Positions 53,150 to 63,265 of a DNA stretch of 64,000 bases are shown in pieces (within the stretch, counting starts at the first letter, position 1; the number at the start of each line of letters is the position of its first letter). Source of the DNA: Tubulanus polymorphus (taxonomy: Eukaryota; Nemertea; Palaeonemertea; Tubulaniformes; Tubulanidae); contig NC_134034.1 of NCBI RefSeq assembly GCF_964204645.1, forward strand, positions 7,371,414-7,435,413. The letters run 5' to 3'. A program made the position numbers and the translations under genes. The notes below the pieces were generated by a model, which worked only from the letters and a program-made list of their open reading frames with translations, ran no database searches and was not told the origin of the DNA.

Positions 53150-54277
53150 ATGGGTGGTAAAAAAACTCCTAATACTAAAGAACAATATTTAAGAAATTTA
53201 TATTACAACCCTGAGAGTTCGGTTGCTTATTCTTCTACTAAAAAAATATGGCGTAAAGTAAAACAAGATAAATTATATAAGATAATCCCACAAAATTTAG
53301 TTAAATATAAAGATATAAATGAATTTATGTTAGAACAACCAACATATACAACACTTAAAAAAATTGTTAGAAAATATAAAACTCGTAAAACTATGGTAAG
53401 TTATGTAGATCAACAGTGGCAAGGAGATTTAATTGATTTGAAAAATGTTAAGAAAGATAATGATGATTATTGGTGGTTATTGAATATAATTGATATTTTT
53501 AGTCGTTATGTATGGAGCTTCCGACTTTATAGAAAAGATGCTGTACAAACATCAAATGTTTTAAGAAAATTTCTTTCGGATGATAAACTAAAACCAGAAA
53601 AAATACAATTTGATGATGGAAAAGAGTTTGATAATTCACTTGTTCATGAACTCTTAGATAATCATAATATTAATTATTTTTCAACAAAATCAGATAAAAA
53701 AGCAGCAGTTGTTGAACGATTTAATAGAACATTAAGAACGAGAATGTGGAAATATTTTACAGCAAATAATACTTTTAAATGGATTGATGTTTTACCAAAA
53801 TTGATAGAAGGATATAATAATTCTTATCATTCTTCTATTGGAATGAAACCTATTGATGCTAGAAAACCTGAAAATGCTGGAATTGTTTGGAATAATTTAT
53901 ATGGAGCATTTCTTGTAGATGATTTTGGTGAACCTAAATTTAAAGTTGGTCAAAATGTTAGAATTTCTAAGTATAAAAAGATATTTGACAAAGGATACGA
54001 TCGAAATTTTACTAGGGAAATATATAAAATAAAAAAGGTAATAACAACAAAACCATATGTCTATAAATTAGAAGATTTAGATGGTGAAGAAGTTGATGGC
54101 TACTTTTACGAAGAAGAATTAAGTTTAACTACTGAAAATCTAGAACAAGAATATAAAATTGAAAAAGTATTAAAAACAAAAACTATTAAAAGAAAAAAAC
54201 ATTCTTTAGTAAAATGGGTTGGATGGCCAGATAAATTCAATGAATGGATATTATCAAGTAAAATTAAAAATATATAA
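53150..54277 (+). CDS. INT: Retrovirus-type DDE integrase with C-terminal chromodomain, open frame
   Basis: A complete 375-residue frame. Zinc-binding residues at the N-terminus are weak; the catalytic core has D in GDLID (near residue 98), D in FDDGKEF and E in VVERFNR, and the C-terminus carries a chromodomain with YKIEKVLK, KWVGWP and FNEWI. It catalyses element integration in this family. The start lies in GATATAGAAATG, where copy A has GATATATAAATG, so the late-type motif has lost one base identity. The stop codon is immediately followed by the ATPase ATG (TATAAATG). Confidence 0.93.
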   Translation: MGGKKTPNTKEQYLRNLYYNPESSVAYSSTKKIWRKVKQDKLYKIIPQNLVKYKDINEFMLEQPTYTTLKKIVRKYKTRKTMVSYVDQQWQGDLIDLKNVKKDNDDYWWLLNIIDIFSRYVWSFRLYRKDAVQTSNVLRKFLSDDKLKPEKIQFDDGKEFDNSLVHELLDNHNINYFSTKSDKKAAVVERFNRTLRTRMWKYFTANNTFKWIDVLPKLIEGYNNSYHSSIGMKPIDARKPENAGIVWNNLYGAFLVDDFGEPKFKVGQNVRISKYKKIFDKGYDRNFTREIYKIKKVITTKPYVYKLEDLDGEEVDGYFYEEELSLTTENLEQEYKIEKVLKTKTIKRKKHSLVKWVGWPDKFNEWILSSKIKNI

Positions 54278-55097
54278 ATGAATAAAGAATTATTTAAATT
54301 TGAGCCTCATAATATGTTAATATCTGGCGTAACAAATTGTGGAAAAACTTATTTTATATTAAATTTATTAGAAACTGTTTATGAAAACTATTTTGATAAT
54401 ATAGTATTATTTTGCCCAACGTATGAATTTAATCAAACTTATGATAGAAATATTACTAGAAATAATAAATTTATTATATTAGATCCTAAAACAGTAAAAG
54501 AAAATTTAGATAATTGTATTAAAATAGCAATTGATATTTATAAAGGATCAAATACATTATTCATTATAGATGATTGTGCTAATCTACATGATTCAAAAGT
54601 TAGAGAAAGTGAGTTATGCTATTTAGCTTTGGTAGACATTTTGGAATAACAACATGGGTTTTAAATCAAAAATATAATTCAATTGTTAAAGACTTTAGGG
54701 AGAATATAAGATTTCTAGTTTTAATAATAAATTTATTATATTAGATCCTAAAACAGTAAATGAAAATTTAGATAATTGTATTAAAATAGCAATTGATATT
54801 TATAAAGGATCAAATACATTATTCATTATAGATGATTGTGCTAATCTACATGATTCAAAAGTTAGAGAAAGTGAGTTATGCTATTTAGCTTTTTCTGGTA
54901 GACATTTTGGAATAACAACATGGGTTTTAAATCAAAAATATAATTCAATTGTTAAAGACTTTAGGGAGAATATAAGATTTTTAGTTTTATTTTATTATAA
55001 AGATAGAAAATCGATGAAAAATGCGCTTGAGGAAAATGATATTATTCCACATGATTTACATAATGAATATATGGATAAGTTGAAAAATATTAAAAGA
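54278..55097 (+). pseudogene. Packaging ATPase with 262-bp internal duplication (copy B)
   Basis: The first 123 residues, with Walker A (GVTNCGKT) and Walker B (LFIIDDCAN), match copy A. Near 54632 four bases are missing and the frame ends. From 54723 a 262-bp stretch beginning AATAATAAATTTATTATATT, first seen at 54461, is repeated, with the Walker B region present twice. The second unit continues to the normal C-terminus. The gene is not functional as one chain. Confidence 0.85.
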
Positions 55098-55139
55098 TCA
55101 AAATTACTATTTAGATTACAACACCCATTTAAATATGAA

Positions 55140-55440
55140 TTTATTTAAATTCAACTAGCTTGTTAATCAATTACATATTTAGTTACATTCTAGTTGAATT
55201 CTAGTTATTGGTAGTTGTAACAAAAATCAACTAGATTTTAACAATATTGTAACTAGCTTGTTAATCTAGTTTAATTCTAGTTACATTCTAGTTGAATTCT
55301 AGTTATTGGTAGTTGGAACAAAAATCAACTAGATTTAACAAGAAATAAACAAAAATAACAATATTTCAACTAGCTTGTTAATCTAGTTAAATTCTAGTTA
55401 CATTCTAGTTGAATTCTAGTTGCAATATCACAACTAATTT
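55140..55440. repeat. AACTAGAATTC-type repeat spacer of copy B
   Basis: Same words as 11341-11650, in reverse orientation (CTAGTTGAATTCTAGTTA, CTAGTTACATTCTAGTTG, AACTAGCTTGTTAATCTAG). The number and order of units differ slightly from copy A. Confidence 0.85.
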
Positions 55441-55453
55441 TTTTGTTATATAA

Positions 55454-56039
55454 ATGGTAGGTGAAAAGAAAATAAAATCTAAAAATGGTGATGTTCCAAT
55501 TGAAAAAACTTTAGATGATTTAGGAATAACAGAAAACAAATTAATTCCAGATGATGGTGTTTTAAATAATGTTACAACAAATAATAATTATGAATATTAT
55601 CTTTATTGTTAACATCAATTAGAAATATTAATAGCATCTGGTAAATGTAAAAATTTTATCGGTAAAAATTTAACATAATGAATTAGATACAATGAAATCA
55701 GATGAAATTATTAGATTATTTAAGATTTATGAAGCCGCGAGAACAGCTAGAATTAATGACGCGATATCAGAAAATGTAGTAAAAGGTTATAGTAAATTAT
55801 GTAATTATATACTACCAACTGAAGATGAAAATAGATTATATTCCGATTTAAAAAATGACTATTTAGTTATGACTGAATTAAATAAATGGATTGGATATTT
55901 ATCATTTAAATTAGGCGGATTTATGACATTATTATCAACTGGGGTTATAACATTTTCAAATATTGAAAGTAAAAATATTTCTATAATAAATGAGCGAGGT
56001 GAAAGAAGTGAAGGAATTAACTGTGAAGGAAAAACCTAG
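55454..56039 (+). pseudogene. 196-residue element gene, interrupted (copy B)
   Basis: Starts in TTATATAAATGG after a T-run. TAA stops occur near 55610 and 55676; the second half, 55692-56039, is open and close to copy A. Confidence 0.75.
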
Positions 56040-56105
56040 ATCACAGAAACAAATTAGATGGTCTCGGCAATTAGGAATTAAATCACAAGAATATAAAAAA
56101 GCTGT
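55991..56105 (+). pseudogene. 5' remnant of the small membrane protein gene (copy B)
   Basis: The start and about 35 codons are present, with a small insertion. Then a deletion joins it to the spacer that precedes the 108-residue gene. In copy A the same spacer words lie at 10285-10310. Confidence 0.7.
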
Positions 56106-56138
56106 ATTCATTATTTTTATTAATTTATTTTTTTAAAT

Positions 56139-56461
56139 TTAATCAACAATTTCTAAATCATGATGACCGTCTTCATTTTTTCCATGATAGATTATCTTAA
56201 ATCCTTCTAAATCTTTTAATTCCTCTGTACTCAATGAAACCCATTTATCAGGTAAAAATACTTTAAATTCTCGCGATGTACTAACATTACAGTAGCTTAA
56301 ATTAGCTGATACTTTCTCTCCATATTTAGTTTTTATCTTTTCTAATTTCAATATTTTATGTTCAATTTCTTTTGTAACATCAACTTTTTTATTTCAAATT
56401 GTTTTTTTGCTGGTTTTATTCTGTTATTTATTGTTGCTAAGAATGCTTTTCTATCTCCCAT
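56139..56461 (-). pseudogene. 108-residue element gene, interrupted (copy B)
   Basis: Counterpart of 2225-2551. A frameshift near codon 27 (about 56375-56390) breaks the N-terminal part; the rest is open. Its upstream DNA has the early-type motif (CTCATCACCACAAGTAA, TTTCTTTTCCTAATAAATGG). Confidence 0.8.
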
Positions 56462-56570
56462 TTATTAGGAAAAGAAATTACTTGTGGTGATGAGTGGGGA
56501 TTACTTCCCCTTGTATATAACAAACACGCTATTAACCGTTCTCACCCAAGCCTCACAGCATCTATTAGGA
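56462..56570 (-). promoter_or_regulatory. Early-type promoter unit with palindrome
   Basis: Contains GTTATATA, GGGGAAGTAATCCCC (a 15-base near-perfect palindrome), CTCATCACCACAAGTAAT and the T-run. Repeated at 56813-56930. Confidence 0.6.
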
Positions 56571-56596
56571 GCAGTAATTATAACTGTCTAGATAAG

Positions 56597-56812
56597 TCAT
56601 TTCGGTTCCTTGATATCAAATTCCTCAACGTATTGTTCATTATTTGGATCATTGTTCCATAATTCAATAAATTTCTTTGCCTTTGTTAACTGTTCTAAAT
56701 ATAACTGTAAATCTAGTTTATTATATTTAATTTGATTTTCTTTCCTTTCTAAAGGCCGTAAATTTTTCCAACCCCACATAAGTTTTTTATTGTATTCATC
56801 ATTCCTTTCCAT
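56597..56812 (-). CDS. 71-residue element protein, unknown
   Basis: A small charged protein with a WGWKNLRPLERKENQIKYN segment and an acidic C-terminus. It starts with an early-type motif (CTCATTACCACAAGTAAT, T-run, CCTTATAAATGG). No counterpart was found in copy A, where this end is rearranged. A short downstream sequence, CCGAAATGACTTATCTAGAC, also occurs at 10321-10340, so it belongs to the element. Confidence 0.55.
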   Translation of the reverse strand: MERNDEYNKKLMWGWKNLRPLERKENQIKYNKLDLQLYLEQLTKAKKFIELWNNDPNNEQYVEEFDIKEPK

Positions 56813-57189
56813 TTATAAGGAAAAAAAATTACTTGTGGTAATGAGTGGGGATTACTTCCCCCTATATAACAAGCGCGCTATTAACCGTTCTCACCCAAGC
56901 CCCACAGCATCTATTTATCCGGGTACAGTTGACACGCAATCACTGTACTACAGTAATAGCACACGCGTTAATAACCGTTCTCAGTAGAGACTCACTGTAT
57001 CGTTCAATCCACGCGCAGATGTTGTTACGCGCACTCACTGTATATGTGTATCACAGAGCAATCGTCCGTTCTCACTAGAGCCTAGCTGTGATGAGTGGTG
57101 TCTCATACTCAATTGAATTATTACTTGTGGTGATGCGTGGTGTTTAGTACTCTAGTACTCTGGTATGAAACCCCACTTTTACAATTACT
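56813..57189 (-). repeat. Right terminal and subterminal repeat region of copy B
   Basis: Read inward from 57189: AGTAATTGTAAAAGTGGGGT, TTCATACCAGAG, a short direct repeat (AGTACTAGAGTACT), CATCACCACAAGTAAT, and then alternating blocks of GTGAGAACGG, CAGTGAGTGCGCGTAACAAC and TTATATA up to the promoter of the 71-residue gene. The end matches copy A's terminus at the first bases and the TTCATACCAGAG block. Similar GTGAGTGCGCGTAAC words occur at 2071-2100. Confidence 0.8.
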
Positions 57190-57244
57190 CATGACGGCAC
57201 TGGTGGCACTGATGAAGACTTGGGGCCCGGGGGTTCCTTGCCTT

Positions 57245-57688
57245 TTAGCTGTTCTTTTTAAGGGAAGCGATCTCCTGCGAGAATATCGCTAGCATATTTT
57301 TGATGTCACTAGAGTCAGACGGCTTATCAGCCGGTGATCTAGAACGTGAACGACGTTGTTTCTTATGAGCACGCTTGCGCCTATGCCTGGTAGGTGAGGG
57401 AGAATAGGTTCGACTTACTCTAGATCGGGACCTAGAACGAGACCTTGACCCAGAGCTGGGGTCGGACTGTGAACGACGTCGTTTTTTATTAGAGCGCTGG
57501 TGCCTACGTCTAGTAGGAGACGAAGAGTCGGACCGACTTAATCTCGATCGGGACCTGGACCTAGACACGGATCGTCCCGGATTATTGCCCTGTTTCCGAG
57601 TATCCGGGTATTCAGGAGGTGTATCAACCTGGCCCCTATGTTTAAATCTTGGTCCCCTAGGGGAACTGGAGACGTCGTGATCCGACAT
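57245..57688 (-). CDS. Arg/Ser-rich protein, possible DIRS-type gag N-terminus
   Basis: A 147-residue frame with three blocks of RS dipeptides, basic clusters (KKRRR) and a C-terminal short amphipathic helix (MLAIFSQEIASLKK). GC content and codon use differ from the AT-rich Polinton next to it. RS-rich N-termini occur in gag proteins of some DIRS-type elements and in splicing factors. The sharp start right after the Polinton end, and DIRS sequence 3 kb away, favour the first, but orientation is opposite and there is no direct link. Confidence 0.4.
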   Translation of the reverse strand: MSDHDVSSSPRGPRFKHRGQVDTPPEYPDTRKQGNNPGRSVSRSRSRSRLSRSDSSSPTRRRHQRSNKKRRRSQSDPSSGSRSRSRSRSRVSRTYSPSPTRHRRKRAHKKQRRSRSRSPADKPSDSSDIKNMLAIFSQEIASLKKNS

Positions 57689-57689
57689 G

Positions 57690-58319
57690 TTAAACCCTAA
57701 AATAAGTTGAAATGAAGGGTTAATTATTGATACGATTTTTAGTACAGGTAATTAATTTCCGTAAATAATAATAACGATGTGACAGAAATTGATTACGTTG
57801 AATGATAATGACAATGATTGAATATATTTAAGCGGGAAGAACCGCTAAGAAAGCAGCACGGCGCTCCCGCGAAACCGGAAGTAGAAAACCGGTGGCAAAA
57901 TGTTGAAATTGCACATAAATTAAAAACGATCTCACCCGAGATTCGACTTCTATTCCGCGATCAATCACTCTTACGTCTGTTGTTATATCGAGAATTATAA
58001 CCGAACAAGCGCCAAGCAAAAAGATGATGGCGTCTCGCCAGATGGCACTATGTTACGGCGCCGCTACTAAAAGTTGATTTGGGCGTTATCTGCCTAGCCA
58101 AAAGCAATATGGCTATAGTGTATTTTCCCAGGGAATGTATTCGAAGGAAATAATACTTTTACGTGATCAAATAGAATTAACAACAAGTAAAACTTAAGTA
58201 GGAAAACTTTTTTTAGCAAAACTGATTGTTATTTGGCAATAACAATCAGTTTTGATGGAATGCGCAACATTTTTTAATGAAAAACTTTTAAGTAAAATAC
58301 AACTTTGAACATCATATAC
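57690..58319. other. Unassigned stretch
   Basis: No gene recognised. A GC-richer block lies at 57830-57890. Confidence 0.5.
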
Positions 58320-58650
58320 ATAGCCATCTTGTGTATGCCCTTATTGTATGGGGACCTATGCTAACAGCCCAACAATCTAACTCTATTTTCAAAATTCAAA
58401 AGAAAGCGGTTAGACTTATTAATAATTCAGCCTATAATGCACCAACAGGGCCAATATTTAAGAAATATAGTATATTGAAATTCCAAGACCTAATAAAATT
58501 AGATCTACTGAAATTTTGATTTTGTCATCTTCATAAATTGCTTCCACAGCGAGTACAAAACCTTTTCAACATAAATGCTGAATTCCACAATTACAATACC
58601 CGTAGTCGCATCTCTCATAAAAAATGACGATGTTCAAAAGCGCTCAAATA
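58320..58650 (+). pseudogene. LINE reverse transcriptase C-terminal fragment
   Basis: The 62-codon frame with VWGPMLTAQQ, IFKIQKKAVRLI, PIFKKYSILKFQDL and, after a stop, a HNYNTRS-like segment has the order seen at the C-terminal end of CR1/Jockey-type reverse transcriptases. Stops and truncation show that it is inactive. Confidence 0.75.
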
Positions 58651-59129
58651 AACGGGAAAAGCACATTTCGGTCAGAAGACGTCGTTCAGCACGAGAAAAG
58701 ACATTTTCTCATCAAATTTTCCCCATTTGCAGACTAACCCTTCCAAATATCACTTATATTCTAGGGCCAGCTAGGGAACATCTCACGAAATAAAGGGCCA
58801 GTATGGTTAGGAACAGCTAACGGGGAATTATGTTTTACAAGAAACATGGTAAATAGGACTTCTCCTTTGGTTGTGCCGTCAAAACTTTGAGGTTTTTTGA
58901 AAAATGCTGTACGTGTTTGTAGTAGAACAGTGTTTCTACAGATTGAAAATTCCTCTGCAGCTGACACTAAACTCAGAGCAGCAAACAGTGCAATTAGCGA
59001 AATGTGTTCCTTTTTTGCTGCTAGTGACACAAGGGAAGGCTAATGAATATGATAGTTTAAACTGTTGCATTCTTTTCTTCTTGGTGAGAAGATACACAAT
59101 ATCTGTGTAAGATGATAACGAGAGAAATC

Positions 59130-59215
59130 CCACAATAAATGTACGCCTGATGATGGCTAATAGTCTTTAGCCGAAATGTTGCGCAAATATATATCCACTT
59201 CTATTCAAGTTTCTC
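59130..59215 (+). repeat. LINE-type 3' tail hairpin
   Basis: GCCTGATGATGGCTAATAGT followed by CTTTAGCCGAAATGTTGCGC gives the stem-loop and GCCGAAA word common at the 3' ends of CR1-like retroelements. It may be the end of the element at 58320-58650. Confidence 0.55.
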
Positions 59216-60530
59216 GTTTGGCTGAATTTATTATGGATTTCTCTCGTTCATTTTCTTCTTCTTACTTGGTGGTCCCAAATCCTCTTCGGAGACAAGTCAC
59301 TTACAACTGTTGTGGATGCCATTTTGTAACGTTCTTATCCACTCACTTGCCATAGTCATGGGAGCATATCGAGCCAGCTAGTGGTGCCGCCTTGTGGAGT
59401 CACCTAACACTTTCGAGAATCTTTATCGACGATCGGCTCACAATACTGACTTTTTAACGAGAATGAAATCATGATTGATCGAAAAATTTATTTTGGGAAT
59501 TTCTGTCTCAACAAATTAATATTCATAATTTTTATACATTAATAGAATGGCATATAAAACAACTAAAACTATGAGTACCTGGGAGCCTGGGTTTCATCGG
59601 AGGTTTTTCATTATCATACGGCTCAATTAGGACAGGAGCGCCCAAGTCTATGCAAATTTGAGGCCAGTGCCGGTTACTGACGAAATAAAGTTGACCGACT
59701 GACATGGTTTTTAATAATTCCACGATAGGATTGCTTCAAGTCAGGCAAGGCAGACAAGCTTACATCTTTACTCAGAATCTTTGTTACGTGCGACCTGTGC
59801 CTTGGCCCGCATTATCTTTAACTGATACATACACGCAGTGAACACGAGAGTATAAGGCAATATTGCCTACGCGACTGTACACGACTGTTTTCGTTTCATC
59901 ACTATGCCGCGATTAACAAACTAATACAAATAATCAAAATCTTAGACAAATAAACTCCAAAACGGATGGTTAATGCGAACGTCAATAAAATGACTTCAAT
60001 TAATGATGATAAAAACAATTATTCAAGTCATGTAAATATATCAGACTCATCTTAAGAAATTCGATGCTATCAGCTGATCGGTATCATCAGTGAATCAGCC
60101 GTGTGGCGAACACGGAAGTAAATTTCCGCAAATTGAAACCAGAATTTCGTCAGATATCTGGATGCAACGTTACCTTATGTACTGGATTTCAAAATTAGAT
60201 AATCATTCAATTTAGATTATCATTATATCATAATATGCCTTGAGTATCAGTATTCGCGCTAGAAATGATGAATATGAACCTCTGCAATTGTGCTGCCATT
60301 TTGTTTAGCACCTGCTGTTCCACCTCATTTACATATTCATCGAATGCTATGACGTCATGATCGAGTTCAAACCGGGTCAACACAAATTATACATAACCAA
60401 GATTTTGGGCTGTTTAGTTTAGGCCTACGTCTCGCCTGGACTTAAATGATTTATCGTAGTAAATATCCGGTAAATTTGGTAGGTTGTTACAGTCTATGGC
60501 AAAGTCCTTGTGACATCAGGTAACCTTAGC
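59216..60530. other. Unassigned stretch
   Basis: No gene recognised. A copy of the GTTTAGTTTAGGCCTACG repeat seen at 8607 lies at 60411-60480. Confidence 0.5.
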
Positions 60531-60534
60531 GATA

Positions 60535-60960
60535 AGGGTACAAGCTAATTTGGCTCTGGTGGCGCGTCAGTCGTTGCTAAAAGATGCTAAACTTACGGAC
60601 CCAGTGAAGAAGGCCTTATACAGGGCTCCGCTCGGCGATTCGTCTGGCTTGTTTTCCGATTGGTGTGGTCCCGGCTGCAGTCCAGACACAGAAGATCAGG
60701 GAAACTCAGAGTAAGCCCAGAGTGTGGCGTATTCCGAAGAAGTCGGGTGGCCAGGGGACCTCCGGTGTTGATCTGTCCTCCAAGTTGCTACAGAAGTCTG
60801 GTTGGGGTGCAGCCCCTAGACAGCAGTTGGGGAAGCCCGAGGCCCGGAACAGGTCCTTCAAGGGGAAGGGAAAAGGCCCCAAGAAAGGGCAGGGGTTTCG
60901 GAAGTTCGCGAAAAGGACAAGCTTTGACTCGGGTTGTCTCGACCAGGTATCGCATGTCCT
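60535..60960 (+). pseudogene. DIRS gag C-terminal region
   Basis: Encodes ARQSLLKDAKLTDPVKKALY and, with a frame change near 60660, a basic tail (KGKGKGPKKGQGFRKFAKR). No start codon of gag is present. Confidence 0.6.
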
Positions 60961-62342
60961 TCAGAGAGAGGCCGCCCTTGACCAGGACCCCGGAGGACAT
61001 GAAGCCCAAACAGGGCCAGGAGCTGCACATAGGTCCAGCCATTCAAGAGCTCTGGGACAAAAGGGCACTGGAATTGGTCGAGAATCCAGGGTCTCCGGGC
61101 TGGTACTCGAGTACAGTACCCAAGGCGTCTGGAGGTCTCAGAACGGTCATAGATCTGTCGATGCTGAACAAGTACCTCGATTGTCAAAAGTTCAAAATGA
61201 CCACGCCAAAGGAGATCATTCAAGGGCTACGCCCGGGTCAATGGGCAGCATCCATAGATCTAAAAGATGCTTATTTCCAGGTCCCTATCCACCCCAGCTA
61301 CAGGAAATATCTCCGGGTGAAGTGGAAGGGGGAAGTGTATCAGTTCCGTTCTCTGCCCTTCGGGCTCAGCTCGGCACCCTGGGTCTTCACCAAACTAGTC
61401 AAGGCCGTTCAAAAGAAGTTGCAATCTTGAGGTGAAAGGCTTTACCTGGACGATTGGCTGATAGTAGGGGCCCCTCGCGAGGAGTGTCGCCGCGGAGTCG
61501 AATTGACCATCGGCATGATACAAGACCTGGGCTTCAGAGTCAACACAGAGAAGTCCCGGCTTTCGCCGTCTCAGGAGTTCACATACCTCGGTATGGACTT
61601 CGATTTGCGCCAGGGACGGGTTCGCCCTACCGCAGCCAGAGTACTGAAGCTGTGCCAGGCTCTTCGTTCTCTGTTACAGGGAGTTCCCCACTCTGCTCGG
61701 TATTGGAGCAGGGTGCTGGGTCAGATCAGCTCCATGTCAGCCGTAGTTCCATTGGGCAGGCTTCACAGTCGGCCACTGCAGAGGTTTTGGAAGACCTCGT
61801 GCGCTGCCTTAAGTCTCAGTTGGGATGCGTTTATGCCCCCCCCCCACGCCCCCCATCTGTTGGGCGCCCTTCGATGGTGGATGCTTCCACGGAATGTGAC
61901 GCAGGGAACATCCCTAGCCCCGCTCCAGGCTCCAGTCTATCTGTATACGGATGCGAGCCATTACGGGTGGGGTGCTCACATCGAGGAGTCGCGGGTGTGG
62001 TCGGGCCGGGAGTCGAAGTTTTATATAAACTACCTCGAGCTTCTAACAGTGTTGAAGGCCCTGAGGTTTTTCGTAAAGAGGTTCGAGGGCCGTCATGTTT
62101 CGGTAGTGACCGACAACACGACAGTCCGGGCTTATCTGAATAATCAGGGAGGCAACCGGTCATTGCAGCTGTCATCTCTGGCGACAGAAGTGCTGTTGTG
62201 GGCTCAAGCCCACAACATTCAGTTGTCGGTGTCTCGCCTAGCCGGGGCCCGGAATGTAGTGGCCGACGCCCTCTCACGTCAGGACAAAGCTATCCCGACG
62301 GAATGGGTACTTCACCAGTCTGTAACAGGGTCAAGGCTCTGA
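60957..62342 (+). pseudogene. DIRS reverse transcriptase-RNase H with one in-frame TGA
   Basis: Contains KASGGLRTVIDLSMLNKYL, ASIDLKDAYFQVPIHP (motif A), FRSLPFGLSSAPWVFTK, then TGA at 61428-61430 in frame, directly before the active-site block LYLDDWLIVG, and the RNase H blocks YLYTDASHYGWGA, LELLTVLKAL, VVTDNTTVRAYLNNQGG and ARNVVADALSRQ. Apart from the TGA the frame is continuous to 62342. Confidence 0.9.
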
Positions 62343-62474
62343 CGGGCCACCCTGTATTGGATCTTTTTGCGACCAGGTTCAACGCCAGGTGCCCGGTGTT
62401 CGTATCCCCATTTCAAGACGCAATGGCGTGGCAGGTGGATGCCCTGTCGATAGATTGGGAGGGTCCGCACGCTT

Positions 62475-63265
62475 ATGCGTTTCCGCCCCCTCTCCTCTGC
62501 TGAATCAGGTGCTGTCCAAGATCGAGGACACGGAGTTGTGCAACGTTCTCCTGATAGCTCCTTGCTGGCTAGCTCAGTCGTGGTTCGTGAGGCTGTTACA
62601 TTTACTCTGCGACCATCCCAGGCTGCTTCCTCAGGAACCGTCTCAAGGGCGGTTTCGTCAGTACCCCAACCTGCAATGCCTCAATCTACACGCTTGGCCA
62701 CTGTCGAGCGATCCTTGCAGACTCAAGGTTTTTCGTCGGCATCTGCCAAATTTATCCTGGGGTCTAGGAGGTCATCCACTGGGGCCCAGTATGATTCCAA
62801 GTGGCAGCTGTTCCAGGATTGGTGCGGTGGGCGACAAGTTGATTGTCTCTTACCCGCTGTAGCAGATGTGGCGGATTTTCTCCTGTTTTTGTTCCATGAC
62901 AAAGGTCAGCAGGTGGTGACTATCAAGGGCTATAGGTCGGCTATAGGGCACACCTTGAAGGCCGCAGGTCGTCCATCGGTCACAGATGACCTTAGAATAG
63001 CCCAATTAATTGCGGGTTTTTCGATTCAGCGGCCGCGGTTGTCAAGAGATATTCCTCCTTGGATCTGACTGTGGTTTTGAAATACTTGATGGAGCGTCTA
63101 TATGAGCCATTAGAAGTTCTTTCTTTGGCCAGACTGACCAGGAAGACTGCTTTCCTTTTATGCTTGGCTATGGCAGCTCGGAGGTCCGAGCTCCATGCTC
63201 TGTCGGTGAGGCCTGGTCATGTGGTTTTTGGTCCACTTGATCACTCGGTCACCTTGTCTGGAGGT
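62475..63265 (+). pseudogene. DIRS tyrosine recombinase, truncated
   Basis: The N-terminal SAM-like domain (STGAQYDSKWQLFQDWC, VADFLLFLF, IKGYRSAIGHTLK) is present, then a frameshift near 63060, and the block RKTAFLLCLAMAARRSELHAL with the first catalytic arginine. The HxxR and tyrosine parts are missing since homology ends at about 63265. Confidence 0.82.

Larger units (their letters stand above)
43808..57189 (+). mobile_element. Polinton-like element, copy B, truncated in the polymerase gene
   Basis: It has the same gene order as copy A but in opposite orientation in the window. The left end is cut 45 bases before the intein, so the N-terminal two thirds of the polymerase and the left terminus are missing. 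The right end has subterminal repeats and a terminus ending CAATTACT at 57189, like copy A's end, with differing internal bases. It lacks the 7.7-kb insert. VLTF3-like, integrase, 118- and 73-residue genes are open; several others are interrupted at places different from copy A. Confidence 0.92.
60535..63265 (+). mobile_element. DIRS-type retrotransposon, truncated at both ends
   Basis: The order gag C-terminus, reverse transcriptase, RNase H, tyrosine recombinase is that of DIRS elements. The 3' end stops abruptly inside the recombinase at about 63265, and there are no inverted terminal repeats in view. GC content is far above the surroundings. Confidence 0.88.

Noticed and set aside
60665-61435. 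Alternative 256-residue frame over the DIRS reverse transcriptase
   Set aside because: Only its first part corresponds to gag; the remainder overlaps the reverse transcriptase in the wrong frame and lacks motifs.
61831-62277. 148-residue minus-strand frame
   Set aside because: It is antisense to the RNase H domain, in GC-rich DNA where long antisense frames are expected.
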